From the NCBI GenBank assembly GCA_947174705.1, contig CAMWKB010000002.1, positions 1 through 64,000 on the forward strand: 64,000 bases of DNA. The letters run 5' to 3'. A program made the position numbers and the translations under genes. Position 1 is the first letter of the stretch. Every line of letters starts with the position of its first letter. Origin of the DNA: an uncultured Lachnospiraceae bacterium. GTDB lineage: Bacteria > Bacillota > Clostridia > Lachnospirales > Lachnospiraceae. This document shows, one piece after another, positions 28,359 through 37,873 of the stretch. The notes under the pieces were generated by a model. The model worked only from the letters and a program-made list of their open reading frames with translations. It did not search any database and was not told the DNA's origin.

Positions 28359-28649
28359 CTATTTCTCGTCTTGTCTTATGCACAAGTATCTGATCACATT
28401 GTCCATAATACGAATACGGCTCTCAATTTCAGCCGGAACAGTGCTCTCAGCGTCGAACTGGATAAAGTAATAGAAAGCTTCTTTCATTTTCTGTACTTCA
28501 TAAGCTAATCTCTTCTTACCCCAGTCATCAACGTTCGTAACTTGTCCACCGAATCTCTCGATAAGCCCTTTGCATTTTTCTAATGTTGCGGCTCTGTCTT
28601 CGTCTTCGATTTTCGCACTAACAACAACGGCTAATTCATATTTGTTCAT
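28359..28649 (-). CDS. rpsF: 30S ribosomal protein S6
   Basis: 'MNKYELAVVVSAKI...WGKKRLAYEVQKMKEAFYYFIQF'. Confidence 0.95.
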   Translation of the reverse strand: MNKYELAVVVSAKIEDEDRAATLEKCKGLIERFGGQVTNVDDWGKKRLAYEVQKMKEAFYYFIQFDAESTVPAEIESRIRIMDNVIRYLCIRQDEK

Positions 28650-28736
28650 GCCTGTTACCTCCTTTTGGTCTCTGGCCCCTTTTTACAGGAGCAAGGAATT
28701 TTGACTGTTTGTTATAAAATAACACTACGGACTAAT

Positions 28737-28765
28737 ATAATATCATAAATATATAGGAATTTCAA
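28737..28765 (-). promoter_or_regulatory. Putative sigma-A promoter of rpsF operon
   Basis: Minus strand TTGAAA-17 nt-TATTAT. Confidence 0.65.
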
Positions 28766-28944
28766 GTCTTTGGCAAAATTTCTTTTACATTTTTTTCAAG
28801 CTGTCTACGGGCAATCATGATCTGATGCCCACAGCCTGCACACTTTAAACGAAAATCCGCACCAATCCGCAGCACTTCCCATTCCTTTGATCCGCAAGGG
28901 TGCTGCTTCTTTAATTTAAGTACATCCCCTATCTGAATGTCCAT
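28762..28944 (-). CDS. DUF951 family protein
   Basis: 'IQIGDVLKLKKQHPCGSKEWEVLRIGADFRLKCAGCGHQIMIARRQLEKNVKEI'. Confidence 0.9.
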   Translation of the reverse strand: MDIQIGDVLKLKKQHPCGSKEWEVLRIGADFRLKCAGCGHQIMIARRQLEKNVKEILPKT

Positions 28945-28967
28945 CTATAATCCTCCATGCTTTCAAT

Positions 28968-29687
28968 CTAAGGCAGCTTGGAGAAAATCTCACCTATACT
29001 TCCCTGAACCACCAAATCCGCCACGCCGTCTCTCGGAGTCGGAGTTTTATTAATAAGCACCAGTTTATTGCCTCTGTAATAATCGATAAGTCCTGCCGCA
29101 GGATATACCGCAAGGGAAGTTCCACCTATAATAAGCACATCGGCTTCACTTATATAGCGGACGGATTTCTGTAAAATTTCCTGGTCCAATCCTTCCTCAT
29201 AAAGAACCACATCCGGCTTAATACCACCTCCGCATGAACACTCCGGCACTCCTTTTGAGTTAAGCATATATTCAGCATCGTACAGTTTCCCGCATTTTTC
29301 ACAATAATTGCGCATTACCGAACCATGCAGTTCCATCACTTCCTTACTTCCCGCCGCCTGATGCAGTCCGTCAATATTCTGCGTGATCACAGCCTTGAGT
29401 TTACCTTCTTTTTCCCACTGGGCAAGCTTAATATGCGCCGCATTAGGCTTGGCGTCCAGACACAGCATCTTGTCACGATAAAATTTATAAAACTCTCCCG
29501 TATTATTTCTATAAAATGTATGGCTCAGAATAGTCTCCGGCGGATAATCATATTTCTGGTTATACAATCCATCCACACTTCGAAAATCCGGTATCCCGCT
29601 CTCCGTCGAAACCCCCGCTCCGCCAAAGAAAACAATATTATCGCTATTTCGTATTATTTCTGACAGTCTTTCAATAGCATTATCCAT
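28968..29687 (-). CDS. cobB: NAD-dependent protein deacylase, Sir2 family
   Basis: 'VFFGGAGVSTESGIPDFRS', 'TQNIDGLHQAAGSKEVMELHGS', 4-Cys zinc site. Confidence 0.94.
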   Translation of the reverse strand: MDNAIERLSEIIRNSDNIVFFGGAGVSTESGIPDFRSVDGLYNQKYDYPPETILSHTFYRNNTGEFYKFYRDKMLCLDAKPNAAHIKLAQWEKEGKLKAVITQNIDGLHQAAGSKEVMELHGSVMRNYCEKCGKLYDAEYMLNSKGVPECSCGGGIKPDVVLYEEGLDQEILQKSVRYISEADVLIIGGTSLAVYPAAGLIDYYRGNKLVLINKTPTPRDGVADLVVQGSIGEIFSKLP

Positions 29688-29709
29688 ATCAATACCTCCA
29701 CACTAACTT

Positions 29710-31410
29710 TTACCCCAATTTAAGCCTGTTAACAGCCGAGAAAATTGCCCTGACAGAAGCCCTTGTGATATTCGAGCTTACACCTACACCGTAAGTAACA
29801 TCTCCCGTATCCACATCCAGCAAATGAATGTATGCTGCCGCCTGGGAATTGGAACCGCTCTGCAGTGCATGTTCTTCATAATCCAAAATCTTAATATCAA
29901 CTGACAGTTCTTCCTGCAAGCCTCGTTTTACCGCATCAATAGGTCCGTTTCCAACCGCTTCAAATTGTTTCTCAACTCCGTTATTTGTATAAGTCACAAA
30001 TACCTTTGTGTCAAATTCGGACTTAGTTTCACCGCTTAAATCATCTACGCGCAGCTTTCTGAAATGAATAGGCTCCTTCTGATTTAAATATTCTTTACGG
30101 AAGTTTTCCATAATCTCATCCGGGGAAACCTCGCCCTGCGCTTCGGAAATTTTCTGTATTACATTGGCAAATTCCCTATGCATGCCCTTAGGAAGTTTAA
30201 ATCCGAAATAAGTATCCATAATAAAGGCAACTCCGCCCTTACCTGACTGCGAATTAATTCTTACTATAGGCTCGTATTCCCTTCCTATATCCGACGGGTC
30301 AATAGGCAGATACGGCACCTGCCAGATTTCGCTGCCGCGCTCCTTCATTGCCTTAACGCCCTTATTGATAGCATCCTGATGGGAGCCGGAAAATGCAGTA
30401 AATACAAGCTTTCCTGCATAAGGGTGTCTTGGATGAATCGGGATTTTACAGCATCTTTCATATATTTCGATACTTTCGTTAATATGCTCAATATGAAGTC
30501 CCGGATCAATTCCCTGTGAAAACATATTGTAAGCGATATTCATAATATCCACATTTCCTGTTCTTTCACCGTTTCCAAACAGTGTTCCCTCTATACGGTC
30601 CGCACCCGCAAGCAGTGCAAGCTCTGAACTTGCAACGCCGGTTCCCCTGTCATTATGCGGATGAACGCTCAAAATAATGCTTTCTCTATTCTTAAAATGC
30701 TTATTCATCCACTCAATCTGGTCTGCATAAACATTCGGCGTGTTCATCTCTACGGTAGAGGGAAGATTAATGATGATCGGCTCTTCCTTGGTTGCTCCCC
30801 ATGTTTCCTGAACTGCCGTACAGATTTCCAATGCATAATCAAGCTCTGTTCCGGTAAAGCTCTCGGGAGAGTATTCCAGAATGATCTTACCTGGGAAATT
30901 TTTAGCCCGCTCTTTTACCATTTTAGTTCCTTCTACTGCAATATTGGTAATCTCATCTTTATTCATATGGAATACAACGTCTCTCTGGAGAGTTGATGTA
31001 GAATTATAAATATGAACAATAGCCTGCTTACAGCCTTTAATCGATTCAAACGTCCTATCGACCAATTCTTCACGGCATTGCGTAAGCACCTGAACCACCA
31101 CATCATCCGGTATCATCTTACGGTCTATAAGTTGACGCAGGAAATCAAACTCTATTTGGCTTGCAGCCGGAAAACCGATTTCGATTTCTTTAAAACCTAA
31201 TTTAACAAGATAATTAAAAAATTCTATTTTCTCGTGTACCACCATTGGGTCAATCAACGCCTGATTACCGTCGCGCAAATCTACACTGCACCATACAGGC
31301 GCTTTTTCAATCTCCTTATTAGGCCATTCCCTTTCAGGATAATGTACCACAGGATTCTTACGATATCTTTGATAGTTTAACATACTTCCATCCTCCACTT
31401 TGCTATGCAT
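29710..31410 (-). CDS. leuA: 2-isopropylmalate synthase
   Basis: 'APVWCSVDLRDGNQALIDPM', 'SVHPHNDRGTGVASSELALLAGADRIEGTLFGNGERTGN'. Confidence 0.95.
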   Translation of the reverse strand: MHSKVEDGSMLNYQRYRKNPVVHYPEREWPNKEIEKAPVWCSVDLRDGNQALIDPMVVHEKIEFFNYLVKLGFKEIEIGFPAASQIEFDFLRQLIDRKMIPDDVVVQVLTQCREELVDRTFESIKGCKQAIVHIYNSTSTLQRDVVFHMNKDEITNIAVEGTKMVKERAKNFPGKIILEYSPESFTGTELDYALEICTAVQETWGATKEEPIIINLPSTVEMNTPNVYADQIEWMNKHFKNRESIILSVHPHNDRGTGVASSELALLAGADRIEGTLFGNGERTGNVDIMNIAYNMFSQGIDPGLHIEHINESIEIYERCCKIPIHPRHPYAGKLVFTAFSGSHQDAINKGVKAMKERGSEIWQVPYLPIDPSDIGREYEPIVRINSQSGKGGVAFIMDTYFGFKLPKGMHREFANVIQKISEAQGEVSPDEIMENFRKEYLNQKEPIHFRKLRVDDLSGETKSEFDTKVFVTYTNNGVEKQFEAVGNGPIDAVKRGLQEELSVDIKILDYEEHALQSGSNSQAAAYIHLLDVDTGDVTYGVGVSSNITRASVRAIFSAVNRLKLG

Positions 31411-31435
31411 TAATTCTTTTTATAAAAATATTTCC

Positions 31436-31465
31436 TAAAAAAAAGTCCGTTGATACAACGGACTT
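31436..31465 (-). terminator. Rho-independent terminator downstream of HPr gene
   Basis: aagtccgttg-ata-caacggactt with A8 on + (U-run on minus). Confidence 0.85.
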
Positions 31466-31476
31466 ATCAGATAGCG

Positions 31477-31740
31477 TTATTCACCAAGACCACTTTCAAC
31501 GGCACTGACGAGCGCTTTAAGCGCTTCCTGTTCGTCTTCACCATCACATACAAATTCAATCTCATCGCCGCACTTAACACATGCTCCCAGCACACTTAAT
31601 ACGCTTTTTGCATTCGCTGTATTTTCCCTAAACGAAAATGTTATCAATGATTTAAATTTCATCGCTTCCTTACATAGGATGCCTGCTGGTCTTAGATGCA
31701 GCCCTGTTGGGTTTTTAATAACTACCTTTTGGCTTACCAT
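31477..31740 (-). CDS. HPr-family phosphocarrier protein
   Basis: 'NPTGLHLRPAGILCKEA' (His site) and 'NAKSVLSVLGACVK' (Ser site). Confidence 0.92.
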   Translation of the reverse strand: MVSQKVVIKNPTGLHLRPAGILCKEAMKFKSLITFSFRENTANAKSVLSVLGACVKCGDEIEFVCDGEDEQEALKALVSAVESGLGE

Positions 31741-31843
31741 ACCCTCATTCCTCCAATTTACCTTCTGAACTTTAATGTACTTCTAAATTAACCCCTATTA
31801 ACTATATCATTTTTTACCCAAACTTTCAACAGTATTTGCTACG

Positions 31844-33193
31844 CTATAACATAATATTTTGTATAAGTTCCGCCAGCTTTTTGGCCTCTGCCTCAATCAT
31901 CTTCTGATCTTTTCCTTCAATCATAACGCGGACTAACGGCTCTGTTCCGGACGGCCTTATCAGGACACGTCCTTCGCCGGCGAACTTGTTATTAAGCGTA
32001 TTAATCGCATCCGCAATCTCCGGATAATCCATATAATTTTCTTTCTTATGGTTCGGAACCTTCGCATTCACAAGCGCCTGCGGCATAACCTCCATAACCT
32101 TTGCAAGTTCGGAAAGCGGCTTATTAGTCTCTGCAACAACCTGCAGCAGATGCAGGGCGCTCAGCAGCCCATCGCCTGTTGTATTTTCATCTAAGAAAAT
32201 AACATGACCTGACTGTTCACCACCAAGGCTTGCACCAATCTCACGCATTCTCTCAAGCACATATCTGTCTCCGACCTTGGTCTGCTCTATATGAATTCCA
32301 TGTTTCTCTCCCATGATGAAAAATCCCAGATTACTCATAACTGTAGCAACGATTGTGTCATGGTTAAGTATGCCCTTGTTCTTCATGTGCAGACCAACAA
32401 TCGCCATAATCTGATCGCCATCCACAATCTGACCGTTCTCATCCACCGCAAGCAGACGGTCTGCATCTCCGTCAAAAGCAAGACCCAGATTGGCCTTTTC
32501 ATAAACAACCTTTGCCTGTAATTCACCCATATGGGTAGAACCGCAGTTGGCATTAATATTGGTTCCGTCCGGATTATTATGGATTGCCACTACTTCTGCG
32601 CCCAATTCTTTAAGCGCTTCTACAGATGTATAAAAAGCAGCTCCTTCCGCACAGTCAACCACTATTTTCATACCGCTCAAATCGACTCTGACTGCCTGAA
32701 TTGCATGATTGATATATTCCTCTCTTGCATCGGTACGGTATTTAATCTTTCCGACGCCCGCACCAATTGGGAATTTAATTCCCGGAAGTCCGTTACGGAT
32801 AAGCGCTTCTATCTCATCTTCCAAAGAGTCCGGTAGTTTATAACCGCTTCCGTCAAAAAACTTTATACCGTTAAATTCTACCGTATTGTGGGAAGCAGAA
32901 ATTACAACTCCCGCATCCACCTTATATTTTCTTGTAAGATATGCAACTGCCGGCGTTGGAACAATTCCCACATAAACTGCATTTGCACCTACAGAACAAG
33001 CTCCTGCCATAAGTGCATTTGCCAGCATATCTCCCGATATTCTTGTATCGCAGCCCCCCATTATTGTCGGCTTATGCTTATTCTCCCTTGAAAGCACATA
33101 TGCGCCTGCCTGACCAAGCTGCATTGCAAGCTGCGGAGTCAGCTCTTCATTTGCAACGCCCCTGACGCCATCAGTACCAAACAATCTACCCAT
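31844..33193 (-). CDS. glmM: Phosphoglucosamine mutase
   Basis: 'LFGTDGVRGVAN', 'GVVISASHNTVEFNGIKFF', 'FDGDADRLLAVDE'. Confidence 0.97.
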   Translation of the reverse strand: MGRLFGTDGVRGVANEELTPQLAMQLGQAGAYVLSRENKHKPTIMGGCDTRISGDMLANALMAGACSVGANAVYVGIVPTPAVAYLTRKYKVDAGVVISASHNTVEFNGIKFFDGSGYKLPDSLEDEIEALIRNGLPGIKFPIGAGVGKIKYRTDAREEYINHAIQAVRVDLSGMKIVVDCAEGAAFYTSVEALKELGAEVVAIHNNPDGTNINANCGSTHMGELQAKVVYEKANLGLAFDGDADRLLAVDENGQIVDGDQIMAIVGLHMKNKGILNHDTIVATVMSNLGFFIMGEKHGIHIEQTKVGDRYVLERMREIGASLGGEQSGHVIFLDENTTGDGLLSALHLLQVVAETNKPLSELAKVMEVMPQALVNAKVPNHKKENYMDYPEIADAINTLNNKFAGEGRVLIRPSGTEPLVRVMIEGKDQKMIEAEAKKLAELIQNIML

Positions 33194-33195
33194 TT

Positions 33196-34473
33196 TTACT
33201 CTGCCTCCGTTACACTAAGTCCTACTCTTATTTTTTCTTTCACATTTATATTATTATCAAGATTAAAATTCAGTTCTGCCATATAATATCCGATATGCAT
33301 CTCATCCATATCGTTACTTTCCATATATGCCGCCACATCAACGGTTGCCTGAATCGAATTGACATCCACTTCATTCAAAACGCTTGCCAATCCTACAAGG
33401 GTAATCTGATAAGTTTTTTCATCTTCTATTATCTCACCATCAAAACCTTCTGGCATATTGATAATATGAATCCGGTTCGTAAACAGCGTAACTACACGTT
33501 CTGTATTCTGTTCCACCGCAACTTCCACCTGGACAACACCCTGAAAATCCTCTTCAGCAATAATTACACCGTCAGGAAGATGATCACGTAAATTAATAAA
33601 CTGTTCTACGTTCTCCGTCGCTCCGGTAATATCCAGCTTTGTTTCCGGAATATCTATAGACTCTATGTTTGCAATCGTATTACTTTTTCCTGCAATTAAG
33701 ACACTATCTCTGGTCGCAGTAATTTCTCCTGTTGCCTGATAGCCTCTTGCCGGAGTCCCACTAACATTCCAGTTGATTGGCACTGTTTTTGTCTCCAGTA
33801 TCTCAACCGTTACACGTACTTTGCTAATACTCTTATTAATGCTCGGAGACGAAATCACCCTGTCCTCTTCATCATACAATCGTATTTCAGAATCAGTCCT
33901 GATTATATTGTTGAAACCTGAAACATTCACCGTTACTGCCGCACGTCTAACCTGTGAAATAATGGAGTCCGGTCCGGATATTTCTATAAGGTTCTGATCC
34001 AGTGAAGTTTCCCCAAGTATATAACCCTCTCTTACCGTACCTGTGGTAGCGGTCCTTATCTGTAAAGTCTTAGACGTTTTTTCTTCAATACTTAATTTGA
34101 CTCTATCGATACTTCCTCTGATACTTTCCAGTTTATCGTTATCTTTATTCGTTGAGAGACGAATCGGAATTGTATTGATGCTCGTCAGATCGTTCACGTC
34201 TGCAACGGCAATCACATTATTCGCATCAATAGAATCAATAATTGAACGTTTTGCCGATATTACAACCGTACCGATCAGATCACTGTTATCCAGTACCTCA
34301 TACACCTGGCCGCTTTCCGTTATAAGATCGTCGTTTTGAATATTTACTTTTACATTATTTACAGTTAATGTTTTGGTTGGATCGTTAATATTAGTAACGA
34401 CAAGCCATATGAGCAACGCAAATAGGAAAGAACTCAGTTTAAGCACCCAATTTTGGGTTAATTTATTCCTCAT
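33196..34473 (-). CDS. cdaR: YbbR-domain protein (CdaR, regulator of diadenylate cyclase)
   Basis: N-terminal TM, repeated YbbR modules, operon between cdaA and glmM. Confidence 0.9.
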   Translation of the reverse strand: MRNKLTQNWVLKLSSFLFALLIWLVVTNINDPTKTLTVNNVKVNIQNDDLITESGQVYEVLDNSDLIGTVVISAKRSIIDSIDANNVIAVADVNDLTSINTIPIRLSTNKDNDKLESIRGSIDRVKLSIEEKTSKTLQIRTATTGTVREGYILGETSLDQNLIEISGPDSIISQVRRAAVTVNVSGFNNIIRTDSEIRLYDEEDRVISSPSINKSISKVRVTVEILETKTVPINWNVSGTPARGYQATGEITATRDSVLIAGKSNTIANIESIDIPETKLDITGATENVEQFINLRDHLPDGVIIAEEDFQGVVQVEVAVEQNTERVVTLFTNRIHIINMPEGFDGEIIEDEKTYQITLVGLASVLNEVDVNSIQATVDVAAYMESNDMDEMHIGYYMAELNFNLDNNINVKEKIRVGLSVTEAE

Positions 34474-35338
34474 TTTTTAACCTGCCTTTCCCCTTCCACA
34501 ACTTCCGTTTTTTCTCCTCTGCCGGTTTATTCTGAATACTCTTTAAGGTTCCACGCAGATGTTCTGCATCCAGACTGCTCTCTAACTTCCCGCTATAAGC
34601 CACGCTTATCTTACCGGTCTCTTCTGAAACAATGACAGTCATGGAATCCGTTACCTCAGAAATACCCACTCCTGCACGATGCCTCGTTCCAAGCTCCTTA
34701 CTAAGTTCCATATTATCCGAAAGCGGCAGATAACATGTCGCCGCTGTAATACGATTATTCTTCACTATAACTGCACCGTCATGCAGAGGTGTATTGTGTT
34801 CGAAAATATTTATAAGAAGCTGGCTGGAAACAATACCATCCACATCAATTCCGGTACGCTCATATTCATTAAGCGGCTGCTCATTCTGTATAACGATCAG
34901 AGCGCCTGTTTTTACTTTTCCCATTTCAACGGACGCCTTGACGATTTCATTTATCGTCCTATCCGAAAAACTATCGTTATCCGATTTGGAAGCGTCAAAT
35001 GTAATAATAGACGAAAAGAAATTTTTTCGTCCAAGCTCCTCTATTGCTTTTCTAAGTTCCGGCTGTAATACAACAACAATCGCTATCGCCGCTATGCTGA
35101 AAAGATTAGAAACAATCCACAGGATTGTGTTCATATTAAATATAACTGCAATCAAAACAAATACCGCTATAACTAAAACGCCTTTTAGTAATGCCCACGC
35201 CCTGGTATTTTTAACCCAAAGCAGGATATAATACATCAAAAAGGCGATAATCAAAATTTCCGCAACATCTGACCAACGCATCGACGGTATATAAAGTTTA
35301 GATAAGTAGTTTTCAATTAAGATATTGATCTGCTGCAT
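34463..35338 (-). CDS. cdaA: Diadenylate cyclase CdaA
   Basis: TM helices and DAC 'DGAVIVKNNRITAATCYLPLSDN...LGTRHRAGVGISEVTDSMTVIVSEETGKISVA'. Confidence 0.97.
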   Translation of the reverse strand: MQQINILIENYLSKLYIPSMRWSDVAEILIIAFLMYYILLWVKNTRAWALLKGVLVIAVFVLIAVIFNMNTILWIVSNLFSIAAIAIVVVLQPELRKAIEELGRKNFFSSIITFDASKSDNDSFSDRTINEIVKASVEMGKVKTGALIVIQNEQPLNEYERTGIDVDGIVSSQLLINIFEHNTPLHDGAVIVKNNRITAATCYLPLSDNMELSKELGTRHRAGVGISEVTDSMTVIVSEETGKISVAYSGKLESSLDAEHLRGTLKSIQNKPAEEKKRKLWKGKGRLKNEE

Positions 35339-35349
35339 AACACTTCCAT

Positions 35350-36297
35350 TTAACTTTTCCTTATTTTATTCTGCCCTGCAATCTGCTTTACCGTCTTCTC
35401 GGGTCTGGTAACAGTTACCTTGGGCACTGCTTTGACATAATAATAATACTCATCGTCCTCAAATTGTACTTTTTCAGCCCTCATATAGTCCACATGGAAT
35501 ACAAAAAACTGTAATATAAGCGTTAATAAAAATGAAAATATGGTTCCCACAATTGCAGATAACAGCGATACATTCGTATCAAACATTAAATCGCCAAATA
35601 AAAGAACCATAATATTGACAATCGCACCCGCTACCATTGCAATAGTCCATGCATAGTCAATACTCATTCTCCGAATCATATAAACCAGAACAATAGTAAC
35701 TGCAAACGCTACTATCGTTACGAGCATTTCTTTGTTTCCCAGAATACCATCTATGATCAGTTTAAATTTTGCCGCTGTTTCTTCAACCGCCGCACTGCTT
35801 ATAACAGTTGCGTTTTTGTTTACATAACTAATCATATAATACGATATTACACCACAGGCAACGGAAACTGCCGATGCCGGTGTTCCGATAAGTCCCATAG
35901 AAATCGGAATAACATATGGTATTTTAAGGAGAAAGCAGACGGGAGTTAATACTACAACCGCCGTATCTCTGGGTGAAAATCTAAAATACAGTAAAAACAT
36001 GAGTAAGAAAACTCCGCCGACTACGACCGCGCACTCCAGGCTGAATGTATACATATGCAACAGCGTAAAAAGTGCATCCATAATTACTATGAAATTAGTC
36101 GGCATAAAAGAACACATCAGCGCTGCAATCAAGACAACTGCCAATTTATTAATGCTATTCATATAACCAAGATTCGCATTAATAAGCAGCAATGATATTA
36201 ACGCCAACATAAACTTCATAAAAGGAGTAATATAAATCTCATATTTACTGTAAAACAGCTTTAAATACTGTTTTGCAACAAGTAAGGTTGTCATCAT
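35350..36297 (-). CDS. Uncharacterised multi-pass membrane protein upstream of cdaA
   Basis: 315 aa, multiple hydrophobic segments, charged C-terminal tail; co-directional and close to cdaA. Confidence 0.8.
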   Translation of the reverse strand: MMTTLLVAKQYLKLFYSKYEIYITPFMKFMLALISLLLINANLGYMNSINKLAVVLIAALMCSFMPTNFIVIMDALFTLLHMYTFSLECAVVVGGVFLLMFLLYFRFSPRDTAVVVLTPVCFLLKIPYVIPISMGLIGTPASAVSVACGVISYYMISYVNKNATVISSAAVEETAAKFKLIIDGILGNKEMLVTIVAFAVTIVLVYMIRRMSIDYAWTIAMVAGAIVNIMVLLFGDLMFDTNVSLLSAIVGTIFSFLLTLILQFFVFHVDYMRAEKVQFEDDEYYYYVKAVPKVTVTRPEKTVKQIAGQNKIRKS

Positions 36298-36313
36298 TCA
36301 TCCTTTCAAATGT

Positions 36314-36703
36314 TCATCTATTTTCGTACATATTAGCTAGTTTTCTCAAATTCTTGTAATATAGGCGCAGACTTTTACGTGCCTTGCTATAGCGGTAAGT
36401 ATATACAATATAGGATATCACCGCATAGGCTCCTACCACAGCAGCGTACCAAATCAGGACATTCTTGCAGAATTCCAGTAAATCCATCTTATAAATATCC
36501 ATCATAAAGACTTCAAAGTCATAAAAAATGTACATGGCAAAAACCACTACAAATGCTATACTTGCACTTATAATGGATTTTAAAACCTGCCATCCTATAT
36601 AATCACTGCGAAAGTAACTGCCAATCGCTACATTTTTCTTTCCCTCACCTGCCTCATAAGATGCAAGCTTGGTCATCAGAATCACGCGTTCTTCATTCAG
36701 CAT
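36314..36703 (-). CDS. Uncharacterised two-TM membrane protein
   Basis: 129 aa, two hydrophobic segments, basic C-terminus; 16 nt from the next gene. Confidence 0.75.
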   Translation of the reverse strand: MLNEERVILMTKLASYEAGEGKKNVAIGSYFRSDYIGWQVLKSIISASIAFVVVFAMYIFYDFEVFMMDIYKMDLLEFCKNVLIWYAAVVGAYAVISYIVYTYRYSKARKSLRLYYKNLRKLANMYENR

Positions 36704-36722
36704 GAAAATCTCCCATCTTAAA

Positions 36723-37130
36723 TTAGTTCAGGAAACGCATCTTGGGATTTTCTTTGGTATCCTTCTTCGGTTTTGGTTTCGGCGCTTCCGGTTTCTTAAT
36801 ACTGCTGCTAAGCTGATCAGCCATCGAATTTTTGCACTTATCACAAAAACGTCCTGACATGATCGGCGCTTCACAATTCTCACAAAACAGAGTAATGCCG
36901 GAACCTTCCGCCAACTCCAGACGCTCCTCGCGAAGCCACTGCTGAATCTGGTTCGGGGATACATCACAAGCCTCAGATACTTGTGGAATCGATGCATGTC
37001 TGTTTTCATAAATATATTTCTTTACTTCCTGGAATTTTTCTTCCAATGCTTCCTTGCACTGCATACATATCGGCGGTCCCGATACGTAGTTAAAAATTCT
37101 TCCACACTTTCTACAATTACGTACATTCAT
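36723..37130 (-). CDS. Zinc-ribbon/HTH flagellar-operon-type protein (YvyF-like)
   Basis: 'NVRNCRKCGRIFNYVSGPPICMQCKEALEEKFQEVKKYIYENRHASIPQVSEACDVSPNQIQQWLREERLEL'. Confidence 0.82.
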   Translation of the reverse strand: MNVRNCRKCGRIFNYVSGPPICMQCKEALEEKFQEVKKYIYENRHASIPQVSEACDVSPNQIQQWLREERLELAEGSGITLFCENCEAPIMSGRFCDKCKNSMADQLSSSIKKPEAPKPKPKKDTKENPKMRFLN

Positions 37131-37144
37131 ATAATTTCCTCCAA

Positions 37145-37873
37145 TCACATTCCATTTCCTATTGCAAGCGCAATAAAATAAATATGCTTTACTCCTATAC
37201 GATGCAGTTCTTTGGCAATAGCATCAATAGTACTTCCTGTTGTATAAATATCATCAACTATTATAACTGTATTTAATTTTACATCATTATAGCGGATTTT
37301 AAAAGCCCTTTTCAAATTATTTTGTCTTTCCTGTGCAGATAAGTCTTTCATGGGTACGGTCTTTTTCACTCTTTCGACCAAATTGTCCTCTACAGGTATG
37401 CCCAGACGCTTTCCGACTTCATCTGCAATCAGCTTAGCCTGATTGTATCCCCTCACTCTTTTCTTGGATGCATGAATCGGAACCGGCACCAATGCATCCG
37501 GTTTCAGTGCAAGAATCCTCTCACCCAGTACCTTGGCAATCCTATCTCCATAATATGCCGCATATTCCTGCCTGCCACAATATTTAAAACGGTATATGGA
37601 GTCCGACACACTTGTATACGCAAAAAGCGCCATACCGCTGTCATAGCTATGCTCCTTACATCCGCAGTCGTGGCAGAAAACCGCCCTTTTGTCCTTCAGT
37701 TCTTTCCCGCACTTTTGACAATACGGAGCCTTTATATACTTTATTTTCTTTTTACATTCCTCACAGATGAGGTTTCCGAAAGGCTTGACAGCCTTGTCAC
37801 AGACAGGACATCTTCTTGGATATACAAGATCCAGAAGCATCCCAAAGAATACTTTAAATAGATTTTCTCTCAT
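37145..37873 (-). CDS. comF: ComF family phosphoribosyltransferase-like protein
   Basis: 'CPVCDKAV...CEECKKKI', 'RVRGYNQAKLIADEV', 'VIIVDDIYTTGSTIDAIAKEL'. Confidence 0.93.
   Translation of the reverse strand: MRENLFKVFFGMLLDLVYPRRCPVCDKAVKPFGNLICEECKKKIKYIKAPYCQKCGKELKDKRAVFCHDCGCKEHSYDSGMALFAYTSVSDSIYRFKYCGRQEYAAYYGDRIAKVLGERILALKPDALVPVPIHASKKRVRGYNQAKLIADEVGKRLGIPVEDNLVERVKKTVPMKDLSAQERQNNLKRAFKIRYNDVKLNTVIIVDDIYTTGSTIDAIAKELHRIGVKHIYFIALAIGNGM

Noticed and set aside
28650-28740. Possible S6:S18 autoregulatory leader RNA upstream of rpsF
   Set aside because: An ~80-nt leader exists, but I could not recognise the conserved motif by eye; needs an Rfam/Infernal search.
31411-31476. T-box or leucine attenuator upstream of leuA
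   Set aside because: The only hairpin here fits a simple terminator for the upstream HPr gene; the leader is too short for a T-box.
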